From: Spirosoma profusum
Lineage (GTDB): Bacteria > Bacteroidota > Bacteroidia > Cytophagales > Spirosomataceae
Direction of reading: 5' to 3'
Length of the DNA: 64,000 nucleotides
NCBI RefSeq assembly: GCF_014699005.1
Contig: NZ_JACWZY010000023.1
Location: 1 to 64,000, forward strand
Shown in pieces: positions 26,750-35,983 of the stretch. The translations under genes were made by a program, and so were the position numbers. The stretch's first letter is position 1; the number at the start of each line of letters is the position of its first letter. The notes under the pieces are model-generated. The model was not told the DNA's origin, did no database searches, and saw only the letters and a list, made by a program, of their open reading frames with translations.

Positions 26750-28336
26750 ATGAAGCACAACGTAACGCTCGTCTGTTTGGGTTGCCTGCTTTACTTAGTG
26801 ATGGCCACTTTTTCGTGGGCGCAGCATCCTTCCGGAAAGCAGGCACGACCACGTATCGTGATTACGGCTGACCCGGAACTCGATGACAATAATTCACTGA
26901 TTCGTTTTCTGCTGTACAGCAGCGACCTGGACATCGAAGGGCTCATCTATGCCAGTAGTCAATTTCACTGGACCGGCGATGGTAAAGGCACAAAGTGGTT
27001 TGTTCCCGGAAGAGAATACAATCGGTTTGGCTTAAACCTGTGTCCTTGTGAGTCATGGCGTTGGGCTAAAGATGAACACTTCATCCATGATGCCGTTGAC
27101 GCGTATACAAAAGTGTATTCAAACCTGAAAGTGCATAACTCCAATTACCCGCTTCCGGCAGAACTCAAGTCAAAAATTCGCTACGGCAATATTGAATTTG
27201 ATGGTGATATTTCTAAAGATTCGCCGGGTTCCGATTTGATAAAATCACTGATACTGGATGACAAGCCCGGTCAACTCTTTATAACCGCCTGGGGAGGCCA
27301 TAGTACGATTGCCCGAGCGCTCAAATCCATTCAGGATCAATATGAGTTCACCACGCAATGGGAAGTCATTAAGAAGAAAATAGCGCGGAAGGTAGTGCTG
27401 CTGCCTTCTGGTGATCAGGATGATACGTATGCAACCTACATCAAACCGAATTGGCCGGACATTGAATACCGTCAATTTAGAGCTGGCCCCAATTATGGGT
27501 ATGGCGCGCAGTTGAACGCTAAACCTGAGAATGCACCTTTTGTAACTGCATCCTGGATGAAGGAAAATGTATCGGATCGCGGCCCCTTTGGTTCGTTGTA
27601 TCGGGTTTGGGGCGATGGCAAACAGATGGCAAAAGGCGACATTATGGATTATTTTGGCGTGGCCGGCCACACCAGTGAAGAACTAAAGAAAATGGGTTAT
27701 GTAGTATGGATGCCGGTGCAGGCGAAAGGCTCGTGGCTGGGCGAAGGCGATAACCATACGTTTATGAACATGCTGGGCAATGGCTTACGTGCTTACGAAT
27801 CAAGCAGTTATGGTGGATGGGGCGGGCGTGGGATCGGCGGCAGGGAGTCGGTGGGATTCTCGTTCGGAGCATCGCAGGATACAAGTGCCAGTGCTATGGC
27901 AACCTCGCTCAGCACCGCAAACAGCAGAAGCAGGGAATCGGATTATCCTAATTTCTTCCCGCAAGCGCAACGAGATTTTGCGGCTCGTCTGAAATGGTCA
28001 GTAACGCCTAAGTATGCCGACGCCAATCATGAACCGGTAGTAAGAATTGAAGGGCCGTTAACGATAATGGCTTCTGCCGGGAATAAAGTCCGACTAAACG
28101 GAGCCATTTCCGACCCAGATAAAAATGCAGTTTCCATCAACTGGTGGCAGTTCCAGGTAGGCAGCTATCCCAACAAAGTGACTATCTCAAATCCGACGTC
28201 GGCGCAGGCTGAAGTACTGATTCCCCAGGATGCCGTGGGTGGCCAAACCATTCATCTCATTCTGGAAGCGACAGACAATGGAACACCAGCGCTCACTACG
28301 TATCAGCGGCTAATTATTACCATACGAAATAAATGA
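26750..28336 (+). CDS. Exported DUF1593 protein, nucleoside-hydrolase-like (first copy)
   Basis: The 528-residue protein has a signal peptide ending FSWAQ (about residue 25), then the DUF1593 domain with the Asp cluster ADPELDDNNSL (D41, D45, D46), which resembles the calcium site of nucleoside hydrolases, and LFITAWGGHSTIARAL. The last 100 residues form an Ig/fibronectin-like module ending ATDNGTPALTTYQRLIITI. The family includes a cellulose-binding protein from Saccharophagus. Glycosidic-bond cleavage in the periplasm is a likely but unproven role. A paralogue lies at 31337. Confidence 0.85.
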   Translation: MKHNVTLVCLGCLLYLVMATFSWAQHPSGKQARPRIVITADPELDDNNSLIRFLLYSSDLDIEGLIYASSQFHWTGDGKGTKWFVPGREYNRFGLNLCPCESWRWAKDEHFIHDAVDAYTKVYSNLKVHNSNYPLPAELKSKIRYGNIEFDGDISKDSPGSDLIKSLILDDKPGQLFITAWGGHSTIARALKSIQDQYEFTTQWEVIKKKIARKVVLLPSGDQDDTYATYIKPNWPDIEYRQFRAGPNYGYGAQLNAKPENAPFVTASWMKENVSDRGPFGSLYRVWGDGKQMAKGDIMDYFGVAGHTSEELKKMGYVVWMPVQAKGSWLGEGDNHTFMNMLGNGLRAYESSSYGGWGGRGIGGRESVGFSFGASQDTSASAMATSLSTANSRSRESDYPNFFPQAQRDFAARLKWSVTPKYADANHEPVVRIEGPLTIMASAGNKVRLNGAISDPDKNAVSINWWQFQVGSYPNKVTISNPTSAQAEVLIPQDAVGGQTIHLILEATDNGTPALTTYQRLIITIRNK

Positions 28337-28407
28337 TGTTGAACCGGGCTATTTAATCAATAAAGCTCGATGGGCCTTCATCAAAAGAGTATTCAAGCAT
28401 ACCAGTT

Positions 28408-29235
28408 ATGAACGTCAATGAATTAGCACAGAAATCGGTGCAGTATCGCCGGAATATTCTCAAATACATTGTTAAAGCCAAGGCCGGACATACGGGCGGG
28501 AGTTTGTCCTGCATCGATATTCTGAACGTATTGTACAACAACGTATTGAATGTCAGCCCGGAAACCTTCGGTTCGCCCAATCGCGACCGCTACGTTCAGA
28601 GCAAAGGTCACACCGTCGAAGCGCTCTACGTAGTATTGGCGGATAAGGGCTTTTTCCCCGAATCTGATCTGGAAACGTTGTGCCAATACAAGTCGCACTA
28701 CATCGGGCACCCAACCCGCAAAGTAGCTGGTGTCGAACAGAATACGGGTTCGCTGGGGCACGGCCTGTCACTCAGCGTCGGTACTGCCCTATCAGCCAAA
28801 CTAGACGATCTGACGTATCGCGTCTTTACGTTGCTCGGCGACGGTGAACTTCCCGAAGGCTCAAACTGGGAGGCTGCCCTGCTCGCGTCGCACTACAAAC
28901 TGGATAACCTCTGCGCCATTGTCGATAAAAACGGGCTGCAAATCGCCGGTCCAACTGCTGAAGTGTGCAACACCGACCCTCTCGATCAGAAGTTTGAAGC
29001 TTTCGGATGGGCAGTACGTCACGTAGATGGTCATGATTTTCAGGCATTAACCGAAGCCTTTGATGCCCTTCCGTTTGAGCCGGGTAAACCAAGCCTGATT
29101 ATCGCACATACAGTAAAAGGTAAAGGCGTCAGTTTTATGGAAAACCAGGTTAAATGGCACCACGGCGTACCTAATGCTGAGCAGTATCAACAGGCATTGG
29201 CCGAATTAACTCCCGAATTAGCAGACTCACTATGA
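28408..29235 (+). CDS. Transketolase, N-terminal subunit
   Basis: The 275-residue protein covers the thiamine-diphosphate-binding half of transketolase: GHTGGSLS with H28, SKGHTVEALY, GSLGHGLS, the metal/TPP motif GDGELPEG (144-151) and DKNG (173-176). It ends where the Pyr domain would begin, which is supplied by the gene at 30278. Split transketolases of this type serve sugar-specific pathways, for example apulose-phosphate cleavage. It overlaps the next gene by four bases in ATGA (29232-29235). Confidence 0.93.
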   Translation: MNVNELAQKSVQYRRNILKYIVKAKAGHTGGSLSCIDILNVLYNNVLNVSPETFGSPNRDRYVQSKGHTVEALYVVLADKGFFPESDLETLCQYKSHYIGHPTRKVAGVEQNTGSLGHGLSLSVGTALSAKLDDLTYRVFTLLGDGELPEGSNWEAALLASHYKLDNLCAIVDKNGLQIAGPTAEVCNTDPLDQKFEAFGWAVRHVDGHDFQALTEAFDALPFEPGKPSLIIAHTVKGKGVSFMENQVKWHHGVPNAEQYQQALAELTPELADSL

Positions 29236-30266
29236 TACGAAACGTATTACTACGTCAGTCAGGTTATTGGCCAGGATTACTGGTTTGCCTGGTGGTTTCA
29301 TTCCACACGTTCGGGCAGTCGCAGGGGCTAGCCAGTGTTCAACCAAGAATGCGCGTGATCGTTGACAATGATTTGAGCGGTGACCCTGACGGCCTGTTCC
29401 AGTTGGCGCATTTGCTGATGTCTCCCTCGGTGGAGATTCGCGCGATTATCGGGTCGCATCTGCGCGTGGGTGATGGCTTTGATCGGTCAACCACACAAGC
29501 TGACAATGCTGCCCAAAAAGCGCGGGAAATACTTCAGGTAATGAACGTAACAAAGAACATTCCTGTCTTTGCGGGATCGAACACGGGAATGGTAAATGAC
29601 AGTACGCCCGTAAAAAACGAAGCCGTCAATTTTATCATTCAGGAAGCGTTACGTACCGATACCAAACAACCCCTCTACGTAGTGTGCGGAGCCGGACTCA
29701 CCGAAATTGCATCTGCCGCGCTGACCAACCCGCTGATCGCCGACAAATTGACGGTTATCTGGATCGGTGGACCCGAATACAGTGAACTGGCCTTGCCCCC
29801 ACCGGGATATTCGGAAGTCGAATACAATCTGAACATCGATCAGGCAGCAGCTCGGGCAGTCTTCAATCGGTCTTCGTTACCGCTGTGGCAGGTTCCACGA
29901 AATGTATATCGCCAATGCCTGCTGTCGTATGCTCAACTATTAACTAAAGTGAAGCCACGCGGAAAAACAGGAGCCTATCTGAGTAATACGTTGGAAACGC
30001 TGATGACACGTATTCAGCGGTTCATCAACATCGGCGAGACGTATATTCTGGGCGATAGTCCGTTAGTATTGCTCACTGCTTTACAATCGTCGTTTGAAGC
30101 CGACCCCTCGTCGAGTCAGTACGTAGTTCGGCAGTCGCCCCGTATCAATCAGGCCGGTACGTATGCCCATAACCACAAGGGAAGGCCAATCCGGGTCTAT
30201 ACCTATCTGGATACAAACCTGATGTTTGCCGATTTTTTCGCCAAGCTAGAATTAATGAACCCCTAA
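29232..30266 (+). CDS. Exported nucleoside hydrolase
   Basis: The 344-residue protein has a signal peptide (hydrophobic 14-28, ending FGQSQ). It then shows the nucleoside hydrolase Asp cluster in VDNDLSGDPDG (D45, D47, D51, D53), VFAGSN, and VVCGAGLTEIASAL. This is the inosine/uridine-preferring hydrolase fold, which breaks an N-glycosidic or similar bond. The gene sits between the two transketolase subunit genes and overlaps the first by four bases, so it is tied to the pathway. A non-nucleoside substrate is possible. Confidence 0.87.
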   Translation: MIRNVLLRQSGYWPGLLVCLVVSFHTFGQSQGLASVQPRMRVIVDNDLSGDPDGLFQLAHLLMSPSVEIRAIIGSHLRVGDGFDRSTTQADNAAQKAREILQVMNVTKNIPVFAGSNTGMVNDSTPVKNEAVNFIIQEALRTDTKQPLYVVCGAGLTEIASAALTNPLIADKLTVIWIGGPEYSELALPPPGYSEVEYNLNIDQAAARAVFNRSSLPLWQVPRNVYRQCLLSYAQLLTKVKPRGKTGAYLSNTLETLMTRIQRFINIGETYILGDSPLVLLTALQSSFEADPSSSQYVVRQSPRINQAGTYAHNHKGRPIRVYTYLDTNLMFADFFAKLELMNP

Positions 30267-30277
30267 CGTATCAATCG

Positions 30278-31240
30278 ATGGGAGAAGTAACCGCCGTTTT
30301 ATCGAATTCAACCGCCCAGGCTAATTTAGACGTCTTTTCGTCTACGCTGCAGACTTTAGCCGAAACCGACCGGAATCTGTTGGTCGTCACAAGTGATTCA
30401 AGAGGTTCGGGTAAGTTGGTGCCTTTCGCGCAGAAATTCCCCAAGCAACTTGTCGAAATTGGGATTGCCGAACAGAATCTCGTAGGCGTAGCCGCCGGTC
30501 TGGCCTCGACAGGCAAGAATGTGTTTGCCGTGTCGCCCGCCTGTTTCCTGACCGCTCGTTCGTTTGAACAAATCAAAACAGACGTAGCATATTCAAATAA
30601 TCCGGTTCGGCTGGTCGGTATCAGTGCGGGTGTCAGTTACGGAGCGCTGGGTTCGACGCATCACAGCCTGCATGATTTTGCCGCACTACGTGCCGTCAAT
30701 AACCTGACAATCGTCGTTCCCGCCGACAATTTCGAAACGGAACAAGCCATCCGGCAGGCGGCTCAATCAGCAACACCTGTCTATCTGCGGTTTGGCAAAA
30801 AACCGATGCCGCTTCTATCCGACGAAAATCGCGACTTTACGTTCGGCAAAGGACGTATCATTCAGGAAGGCGACGACGTAGTACTGATCGCAACAGGTGA
30901 AACCGTTTATCCCGCGCTCCAGGCTTCCCGGCAACTGGAAACGGTGCATGGTATTCACGCGATGGTGATCAGTATGCACACCATTAAGCCTTTAGATTAT
31001 GAGTTGCTGGCGAACGTAGCGTCTAAAGGTTGCCCGATTTTGACTGTTGAAGAGCATAGCGTTTTTGGTGGTCTGGGGGAAGCCTGTGCATCCTTTTTGT
31101 TGCAGAACGGCTTCCGGAATCGCTTCAAAATCATGGGCATACCCGATGAATATACCGTAACCGGATCGCAGGTGGAGATTATGAATCACTACGGTTTATC
31201 GGAAAACGGGATTGCCAATGAAGTATTGACGATTTTGTAG
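30278..31240 (+). CDS. Transketolase, C-terminal subunit
   Basis: The 320-residue protein has the transketolase Pyr domain and C-terminal domain. Visible features are EIGIAEQNLVGVAAGLA with the catalytic Glu of the family, SVTYGALGSTHH-like VSYGALGSTHHSLHDFAALR, YLRFGKKP, and GLGEACASFLLQNG near the end. With the gene at 28408 it makes a complete two-subunit enzyme of about 595 residues. The start ATG follows the nucleoside hydrolase stop by 11 bases. The stop lies inside the left arm of a hairpin repeat. Confidence 0.93.
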   Translation: MGEVTAVLSNSTAQANLDVFSSTLQTLAETDRNLLVVTSDSRGSGKLVPFAQKFPKQLVEIGIAEQNLVGVAAGLASTGKNVFAVSPACFLTARSFEQIKTDVAYSNNPVRLVGISAGVSYGALGSTHHSLHDFAALRAVNNLTIVVPADNFETEQAIRQAAQSATPVYLRFGKKPMPLLSDENRDFTFGKGRIIQEGDDVVLIATGETVYPALQASRQLETVHGIHAMVISMHTIKPLDYELLANVASKGCPILTVEEHSVFGGLGEACASFLLQNGFRNRFKIMGIPDEYTVTGSQVEIMNHYGLSENGIANEVLTIL

Positions 31241-31318
31241 AGACAAGGCATGCCTTGTCTCATTGGCGTCAGCAACAAACCATCCGGTCATGAGACAGGG
31301 CATGCCCTGTCTCTACAA
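31235..31318. repeat. Nested hairpin with GACAAGGCATGCCTTGTC-type palindromes
   Basis: The left arm has TTGTAGAGACAAGGCATGCC and the right arm ends CCCTGTCTCTACAA. Each arm is itself a palindrome (GACAAGGCATGCCTTGTC, and GACAGGGCATGCCCTGTC), so several alternate folds exist. It begins on the stop of the transketolase gene and could limit reading into the next gene. Confidence 0.85.
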
Positions 31319-31336
31319 TAAAACCTAAAACCCCAT

Positions 31337-32755
31337 ATGAAACGCCTACTCACCTTAATCACTACGTTCCTCCTATCGCTCGCAGCGATACGTAGCTACG
31401 CTCAGCAAAATCCTCAAAAGCTACGTGTGCTGGTTTTAACAGATATTGAGAACGAACCCGACGATGCGCAGTCACTGGTACGTTTCCTGACCTATGTGAA
31501 TCAATGGGACGTAGAAGGTTTGATTGCCACTACGTCCGTTCACCAACGTAACAGGGTAGCTGCTGAGCGGATTCGGCGGATTGTCGAAGCGTATGGTAAG
31601 GTACGTAGCAACCTGCTCCTGCACGAAAAAGGTTACCCTGAAATGGCTTATCTGCTGAGTGTTATCAAGCCTGCCATTCCAAAATACGGCATGGACGCCG
31701 TTGGGCCAGGTAACGACTCGGAGGGGTCAGAACATATCATTGCCGTAGTCGATAAGAAAGATGATCGACCTGTCTGGGTTCCGGTTTGGGGGGGAGCCAA
31801 CTGTCTGGCGCAGGCACTCTGGAAAGTACGGCAGACGCGCACATCCGAAGAAGTTGACAAGTTCGTGGCTAAACTTCGGGTGTATACAATTTCCGATCAG
31901 GATGACTCAGGACCGTGGCTTCGCAAGATATTTCCGAATCTGTTCTACATCGTCAGTCCCGGATTCCATGCCCTCGGCGGCTATGAACCTTCCACGTGGA
32001 GGGGCATCAGTGGGGACGTATTTCCTTATGCACCCGGTTTCGCAGGGCCTGACTCCAACATTGTGAACAATGCCTGGCTGGATGCCAACATCCGTAAAAA
32101 CCATGGTCCGCTGGGCGCTGAACATCCGCATACAGAATTCATCATGGAAGGAGACACACCCAGTTTTTTCAACCTGATTAACAATGGCTTAAGCGATCCT
32201 GAGCATCCCAACTACGGTAGCTGGGGCGGACGATACGAACTTTACACCCCCCGAACGCGGAAGTGGTTCATGGAACCCGAAACCCGTCCGATCTGGACCG
32301 ACGCGGAAGATCAGGTGAAAGGCATCGATGGTGGTTGGTATGCAAGCAATAAAGCGACCATCTGGCGGTGGCGACAGGCGTATCAGAACGATTTTGCCGC
32401 CCGCATCGACTGGACTATTAAGCCCTACAAAGACGCCAATCATCCGCCCGTTGCGAAGCTGGCTCACGCAAACGAATTACGGGCAAAAAGTGGGGAAACC
32501 GTTACGCTCAGCGGGGAAGGATCGACCGACCCGGATGGAAACGAACTGACGTATGAATGGATATACTACCCGGAAGTCGGTACGTACTCAGCCAGTCGCT
32601 TGCCTAAGGTTAGCAACAGCGGGCAAAAAACCGCTACGTTAACTGCGCCGAAAGTCACAAAACCCGAAACGATGCATTTCATTCTGGCCGTAACGGATAA
32701 AGGAGTTCCAGCTTTGACGCGCTATCAACGCGTGATATTGACGGTGATGCCGTAA
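31337..32755 (+). CDS. Exported DUF1593 protein, nucleoside-hydrolase-like (second copy)
   Basis: The 472-residue protein is a paralogue of the one at 26750. It has a signal peptide ending RSYAQ, the Asp cluster LTDIENEPDDAQSL (D36, D42, D43), VPVWGGANCLAQAL, and a C-terminal Ig-like module (LSGEGSTDPDGNELTYEW to ILAVTDKGVPALTRYQRVILTV). The last 20 residues are closely similar to the other copy. Two such paralogues plus a classical nucleoside hydrolase in one operon suggest several linkages of one glycan or glycoside are cut. Confidence 0.86.
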   Translation: MKRLLTLITTFLLSLAAIRSYAQQNPQKLRVLVLTDIENEPDDAQSLVRFLTYVNQWDVEGLIATTSVHQRNRVAAERIRRIVEAYGKVRSNLLLHEKGYPEMAYLLSVIKPAIPKYGMDAVGPGNDSEGSEHIIAVVDKKDDRPVWVPVWGGANCLAQALWKVRQTRTSEEVDKFVAKLRVYTISDQDDSGPWLRKIFPNLFYIVSPGFHALGGYEPSTWRGISGDVFPYAPGFAGPDSNIVNNAWLDANIRKNHGPLGAEHPHTEFIMEGDTPSFFNLINNGLSDPEHPNYGSWGGRYELYTPRTRKWFMEPETRPIWTDAEDQVKGIDGGWYASNKATIWRWRQAYQNDFAARIDWTIKPYKDANHPPVAKLAHANELRAKSGETVTLSGEGSTDPDGNELTYEWIYYPEVGTYSASRLPKVSNSGQKTATLTAPKVTKPETMHFILAVTDKGVPALTRYQRVILTVMP

Positions 32756-32775
32756 CAGATAGAACGCTGACCATC

Positions 32776-33714
32776 ATGAAAAAATACTGTTTCTGGATAA
32801 TCATTCTTCTGTTTCTGGCCGGAAGTTGCACAAACAAAACTGATTCAGGCCAGCCAAAAAAGGTAGCGGTGATTGTTTCCACGCTGAATAATCCGTGGTT
32901 TGTGGTGCTGGCTGAATCAGCAGCCGCCGAAGCCAAATCGCTCGGTTACGAAGCCAAAGTCTTTGATTCTCAGAACAATCCAGCGCTGGAGGCTGATCAT
33001 TTTGAAAACGCTATTGTCTCAGGATTCAGCGCCATTCTGCTCAATCCGACTGACTCAGATGGTTCCATCGTAAACGTTCAGAAAGCCAAAGACGCAGCGG
33101 TTCCGGTATTCTGTATGGACCGGGAAGTCAACTCGTCAAAGGTCGCCACCTCGCAAATCTTGTCTGATAATTATTCCGGCTGCGTCGCCATCGGGGAAGA
33201 ATTCGTGAAAGACCTGAACAAAAAAGGAAACTACGTTGAAATTCTCGGTATGGTGGGCGATAACAATACGTGGAATCGCTCAAAAGGCTTCCACAGCGTA
33301 GTAGATCGATATCCTGGGCTGAAAATGGTAGCGCAACAAAGTGGCGATTTCGACCGAAACAAAGCGATGGACGTATTAGAATCCATCCTGCAAGCGCATC
33401 CCGACATCAACGCGGTGTTTTGCGGTAACGATGCTATGGCGATGGGCGCGTATCAGGCACTGGTGGCGGCTGGAAAAGCGAAGGACGTAGGTGTGTATGG
33501 ATTCGATGGCGCGGACGACGTAATGAATTCCATTCGAGACAAAAAAATAAAAGCGACTGGCCTGCAATCTCCGCAAACGATGGCCAAAACAGCCGCTCAA
33601 TTTGCCGACACGTATTTCAAAGGCAAACGCGATTTTGCACAGCGGATTCCAGTTGCCGTTGAACTGGTTACGCAGAAATCAATCGCCGACTACGAACCAT
33701 CAGCCAAGCCATGA
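32776..33714 (+). CDS. Sugar ABC transporter substrate-binding lipoprotein (ribose type)
   Basis: The 312-residue protein has lipobox LAGSC (C18) and the periplasmic-binding type 1 fold: KVAVIVSTLNNPWFVVLAESAA, VSGFSAILLNPTDSDG, FCMDREV, and AVFCGNDAMAMGAYQAL. This is the RbsB group, which binds pentoses and related sugars. Tethering to the inner membrane suits delivery to the permease encoded downstream. The stop overlaps the DUF2291 gene by four bases. Confidence 0.92.
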   Translation: MKKYCFWIIILLFLAGSCTNKTDSGQPKKVAVIVSTLNNPWFVVLAESAAAEAKSLGYEAKVFDSQNNPALEADHFENAIVSGFSAILLNPTDSDGSIVNVQKAKDAAVPVFCMDREVNSSKVATSQILSDNYSGCVAIGEEFVKDLNKKGNYVEILGMVGDNNTWNRSKGFHSVVDRYPGLKMVAQQSGDFDRNKAMDVLESILQAHPDINAVFCGNDAMAMGAYQALVAAGKAKDVGVYGFDGADDVMNSIRDKKIKATGLQSPQTMAKTAAQFADTYFKGKRDFAQRIPVAVELVTQKSIADYEPSAKP

Positions 33715-34364
33715 ACGCCACTATCGCTCGTCGGAAGACACGTAACAGACCCTGGACATACGTAGTGGCCATTATTCTGTTCCTATTTCTGGCTTATAAT
33801 TCCGTCTATATCAAAAAGCTGGATGAGGTCAAAGCGGCAGGTTCTGCTGGAACTGGAAAATTTGATGCTGCTACGTATGCCAAAACCTTCTGGAACACCA
33901 AACTAATTCCTTCGGCTGCAGGTGGCGCCGTGGACTTGTCAACCCTCCTGTCTTTACTGAAAACAGATAAAGACAAGGCATTTACTACGTATTCGCAGGC
34001 ACTGGGCATCGGCAATATCCGCTATTTTCTCGTCAAAGGCGAAGGCACCGTAACCGCCGTTAGTGACAACGACGTTACGTTGTCGCTACCTTCCGGCGAA
34101 ACGATACGTCTGGCAACCGAATACATTTTTGGGAATGCCGCCCGCGATGCATCAGGGCTGATCAAGATCACAGAATTTGACAACACGACCGACCTGAACA
34201 ACGTATCGGCAGCAATTAACGACATCATCCGAAAAGACGTAATACCGCCATTGAAAGCGGCTGCGAAACCCGGCAAAAAAATAGCTTTTGTGGGGGCCAT
34301 CGAATTAAATCGGGCCCATTTGCATCTGGATGATATAGAAGTGATTCCGATTTCGGCAAGATAA
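33711..34364 (+). CDS. DUF2291 membrane-anchored protein
   Basis: The 217-residue protein has one N-terminal membrane segment (about 14-30) and an exported domain with GKFDAATYAKTFWNTKLIPS, YFLVKGEGTV and a C-terminal HLHLDDIEVIPI. These fit DUF2291, a family that accompanies ribose-type ABC transporters of plant sugars. It lies between the binding protein and ATPase genes with a four-base ATGA overlap, so it is probably part of the uptake system. Its biochemical role is not known. Confidence 0.85.
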   Translation: MNATIARRKTRNRPWTYVVAIILFLFLAYNSVYIKKLDEVKAAGSAGTGKFDAATYAKTFWNTKLIPSAAGGAVDLSTLLSLLKTDKDKAFTTYSQALGIGNIRYFLVKGEGTVTAVSDNDVTLSLPSGETIRLATEYIFGNAARDASGLIKITEFDNTTDLNNVSAAINDIIRKDVIPPLKAAAKPGKKIAFVGAIELNRAHLHLDDIEVIPISAR

Positions 34365-34391
34365 AATACTGTATCCTATGCCCTTTGACCT

Positions 34392-35915
34392 ATGCTAACC
34401 GCAGAAAACATAACCAAACGTTTTTCAGGCGTAACAGCGCTTGACAATGTCTGTCTTGAATTTCAGGCGGGGAAGGTCACGGCGGTGATTGGCGAAAACG
34501 GCGCGGGTAAATCGACCCTGATGAAAATTCTGTCAGGGGTGTATTCAGATTACGAAGGCCAGATTCGGTTCAAGGGTGAGTCTGTTCGGTTCAGTTCGAT
34601 ACGCGATGCCCAGGGTTGCGGTATTGCCATTATTCATCAAGAACTGAATCTGATACCTTATCTCAGCATTACCGAAAATATTTTTCTGGGCCGCGAACTA
34701 ACCACTCGCTGGGGCACACTCGACAAACGTAATATGCGCGAACGAACGCGGGAACTGCTGGCCGATCTGAAGCTTGATCTTGACCCTGATACGTTGATAG
34801 CCGAGCTGAAAGTAGGTCAGCAACAGGTAGTAGAGATTGCGAAAGCGCTGCTGGAAGAATCGGAAGTGATCATCATGGATGAACCGACCTCGGCCATCAG
34901 CGAAAGCGAAGTGGCAGTACTTTTTCGCATCATCAATGATTTGCGGCAGCAAGGCAAAGCAATTGTGTACATCTCGCACAAGCTGGATGAACTGTTCACG
35001 ATTGCTGACCGCTACGTAGTGCTTCGCGACGGAAAATCCATTGAATCGGGTGATATGGACGGCATCGACCATGATACGTTGATACGGAAAATGGTGGGTC
35101 GAGAGATTACCAGCGTTCGGCGTCAGGGTGCTGGGCGCGTATTTGATACGTTGTTTTTAGTAGAGAATCTGCGTCTGAAACATCCGATCCGCTTGCAGGA
35201 GAATCAACTGAAAAACATTACGTTCCAGGTGGGTCGGGGAGAAATTGTGGGGCTTTTTGGCCTGATGGGCGCGGGACGTACTGAACTGCTTGAAACGCTT
35301 TTCGGTCTGCACCCGAAACGTAGCAGTGGCCTCGTTGAACTCGACGGCGAAGTGATTCCACTAAAGACGCCTGGTCGGTCTATCAACGCGGGTTTGGCAC
35401 TGGTTCCCGAAGATCGCAAGCGCGATGGCCTGGTCCTCGACATGGACGTAAAGACCAACATCAGCCTGACGGCGCTGGAAACCATTGAACAGGCTGGGCT
35501 ACTTAATCAGGCGAAAGAAACTACGTTGGCCCGTAAATACATCGCGGATTTACGGATCAAAACGCCGTCGGAAAAACAGGCGGCCAAAAACCTGAGCGGA
35601 GGAAATCAACAGAAAATTGTGCTATCGAAATGGCTGGCTACGCATCCCAAACTGCTGATGATGGACGAACCGACGCGCGGAATTGACGTCAACGCGAAGG
35701 CCGAAATCTATAAGCTTATTGGGCAACTAGCCAGCGACGGCATGGGTATTCTGGTCGTGTCGTCGGAAATACCAGAGCTTCTGGCGATTTCTGATCGGAT
35801 TTTAGTCATGTGCGAAGGTACGCTGACCGCCGAAATGGCCATAGAGGACGCATCCGAAGATTCTATTTTAAAAGCAGCTATTCCGAAAACAATGAGCGAA
35901 AGGGTGAATGAGTGA
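34392..35915 (+). CDS. Sugar ABC transporter ATP-binding protein (RbsA-like)
   Basis: The 507-residue protein has two fused ATPase domains as in RbsA/XylG. Domain one has Walker A GENGAGKST (34-42), signature-like LKVGQQQVVEIAKAL and Walker B VIIMDEPTSA. Domain two has the degenerate Walker A GLMGAGRTE, the signature LSGGNQQKIVLSKWL and MMDEPTRGID. It powers sugar import with the permease downstream. Its stop codon lies inside the left arm of an inverted repeat that separates it from the permease gene. Confidence 0.94.
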   Translation: MLTAENITKRFSGVTALDNVCLEFQAGKVTAVIGENGAGKSTLMKILSGVYSDYEGQIRFKGESVRFSSIRDAQGCGIAIIHQELNLIPYLSITENIFLGRELTTRWGTLDKRNMRERTRELLADLKLDLDPDTLIAELKVGQQQVVEIAKALLEESEVIIMDEPTSAISESEVAVLFRIINDLRQQGKAIVYISHKLDELFTIADRYVVLRDGKSIESGDMDGIDHDTLIRKMVGREITSVRRQGAGRVFDTLFLVENLRLKHPIRLQENQLKNITFQVGRGEIVGLFGLMGAGRTELLETLFGLHPKRSSGLVELDGEVIPLKTPGRSINAGLALVPEDRKRDGLVLDMDVKTNISLTALETIEQAGLLNQAKETTLARKYIADLRIKTPSEKQAAKNLSGGNQQKIVLSKWLATHPKLLMMDEPTRGIDVNAKAEIYKLIGQLASDGMGILVVSSEIPELLAISDRILVMCEGTLTAEMAIEDASEDSILKAAIPKTMSERVNE

Positions 35916-35968
35916 ATGTGCGAATTCCATCCGGCAAATTGCACATTCACTCATTCACCCTTTCGCTC
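35894..35968. repeat. Inverted repeat between ABC ATPase and permease genes
   Basis: Arms GAGCGAAAGGGTGAATGAGTG and the complement enclose a loop of about 20 bases. The left arm is the last codons of the ATPase gene, so the right arm is an inverted copy of coding DNA. It may modulate the ATPase-to-permease ratio. Confidence 0.85.
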
Positions 35969-35983
35969 TTTCACTTTCACTCT

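Noticed and set aside
35912..35983. N-terminal extension of the ABC permease
   Set aside because: It is translation of the inverted repeat that mirrors the ATPase gene end; the family start fits the ATG at 35984.
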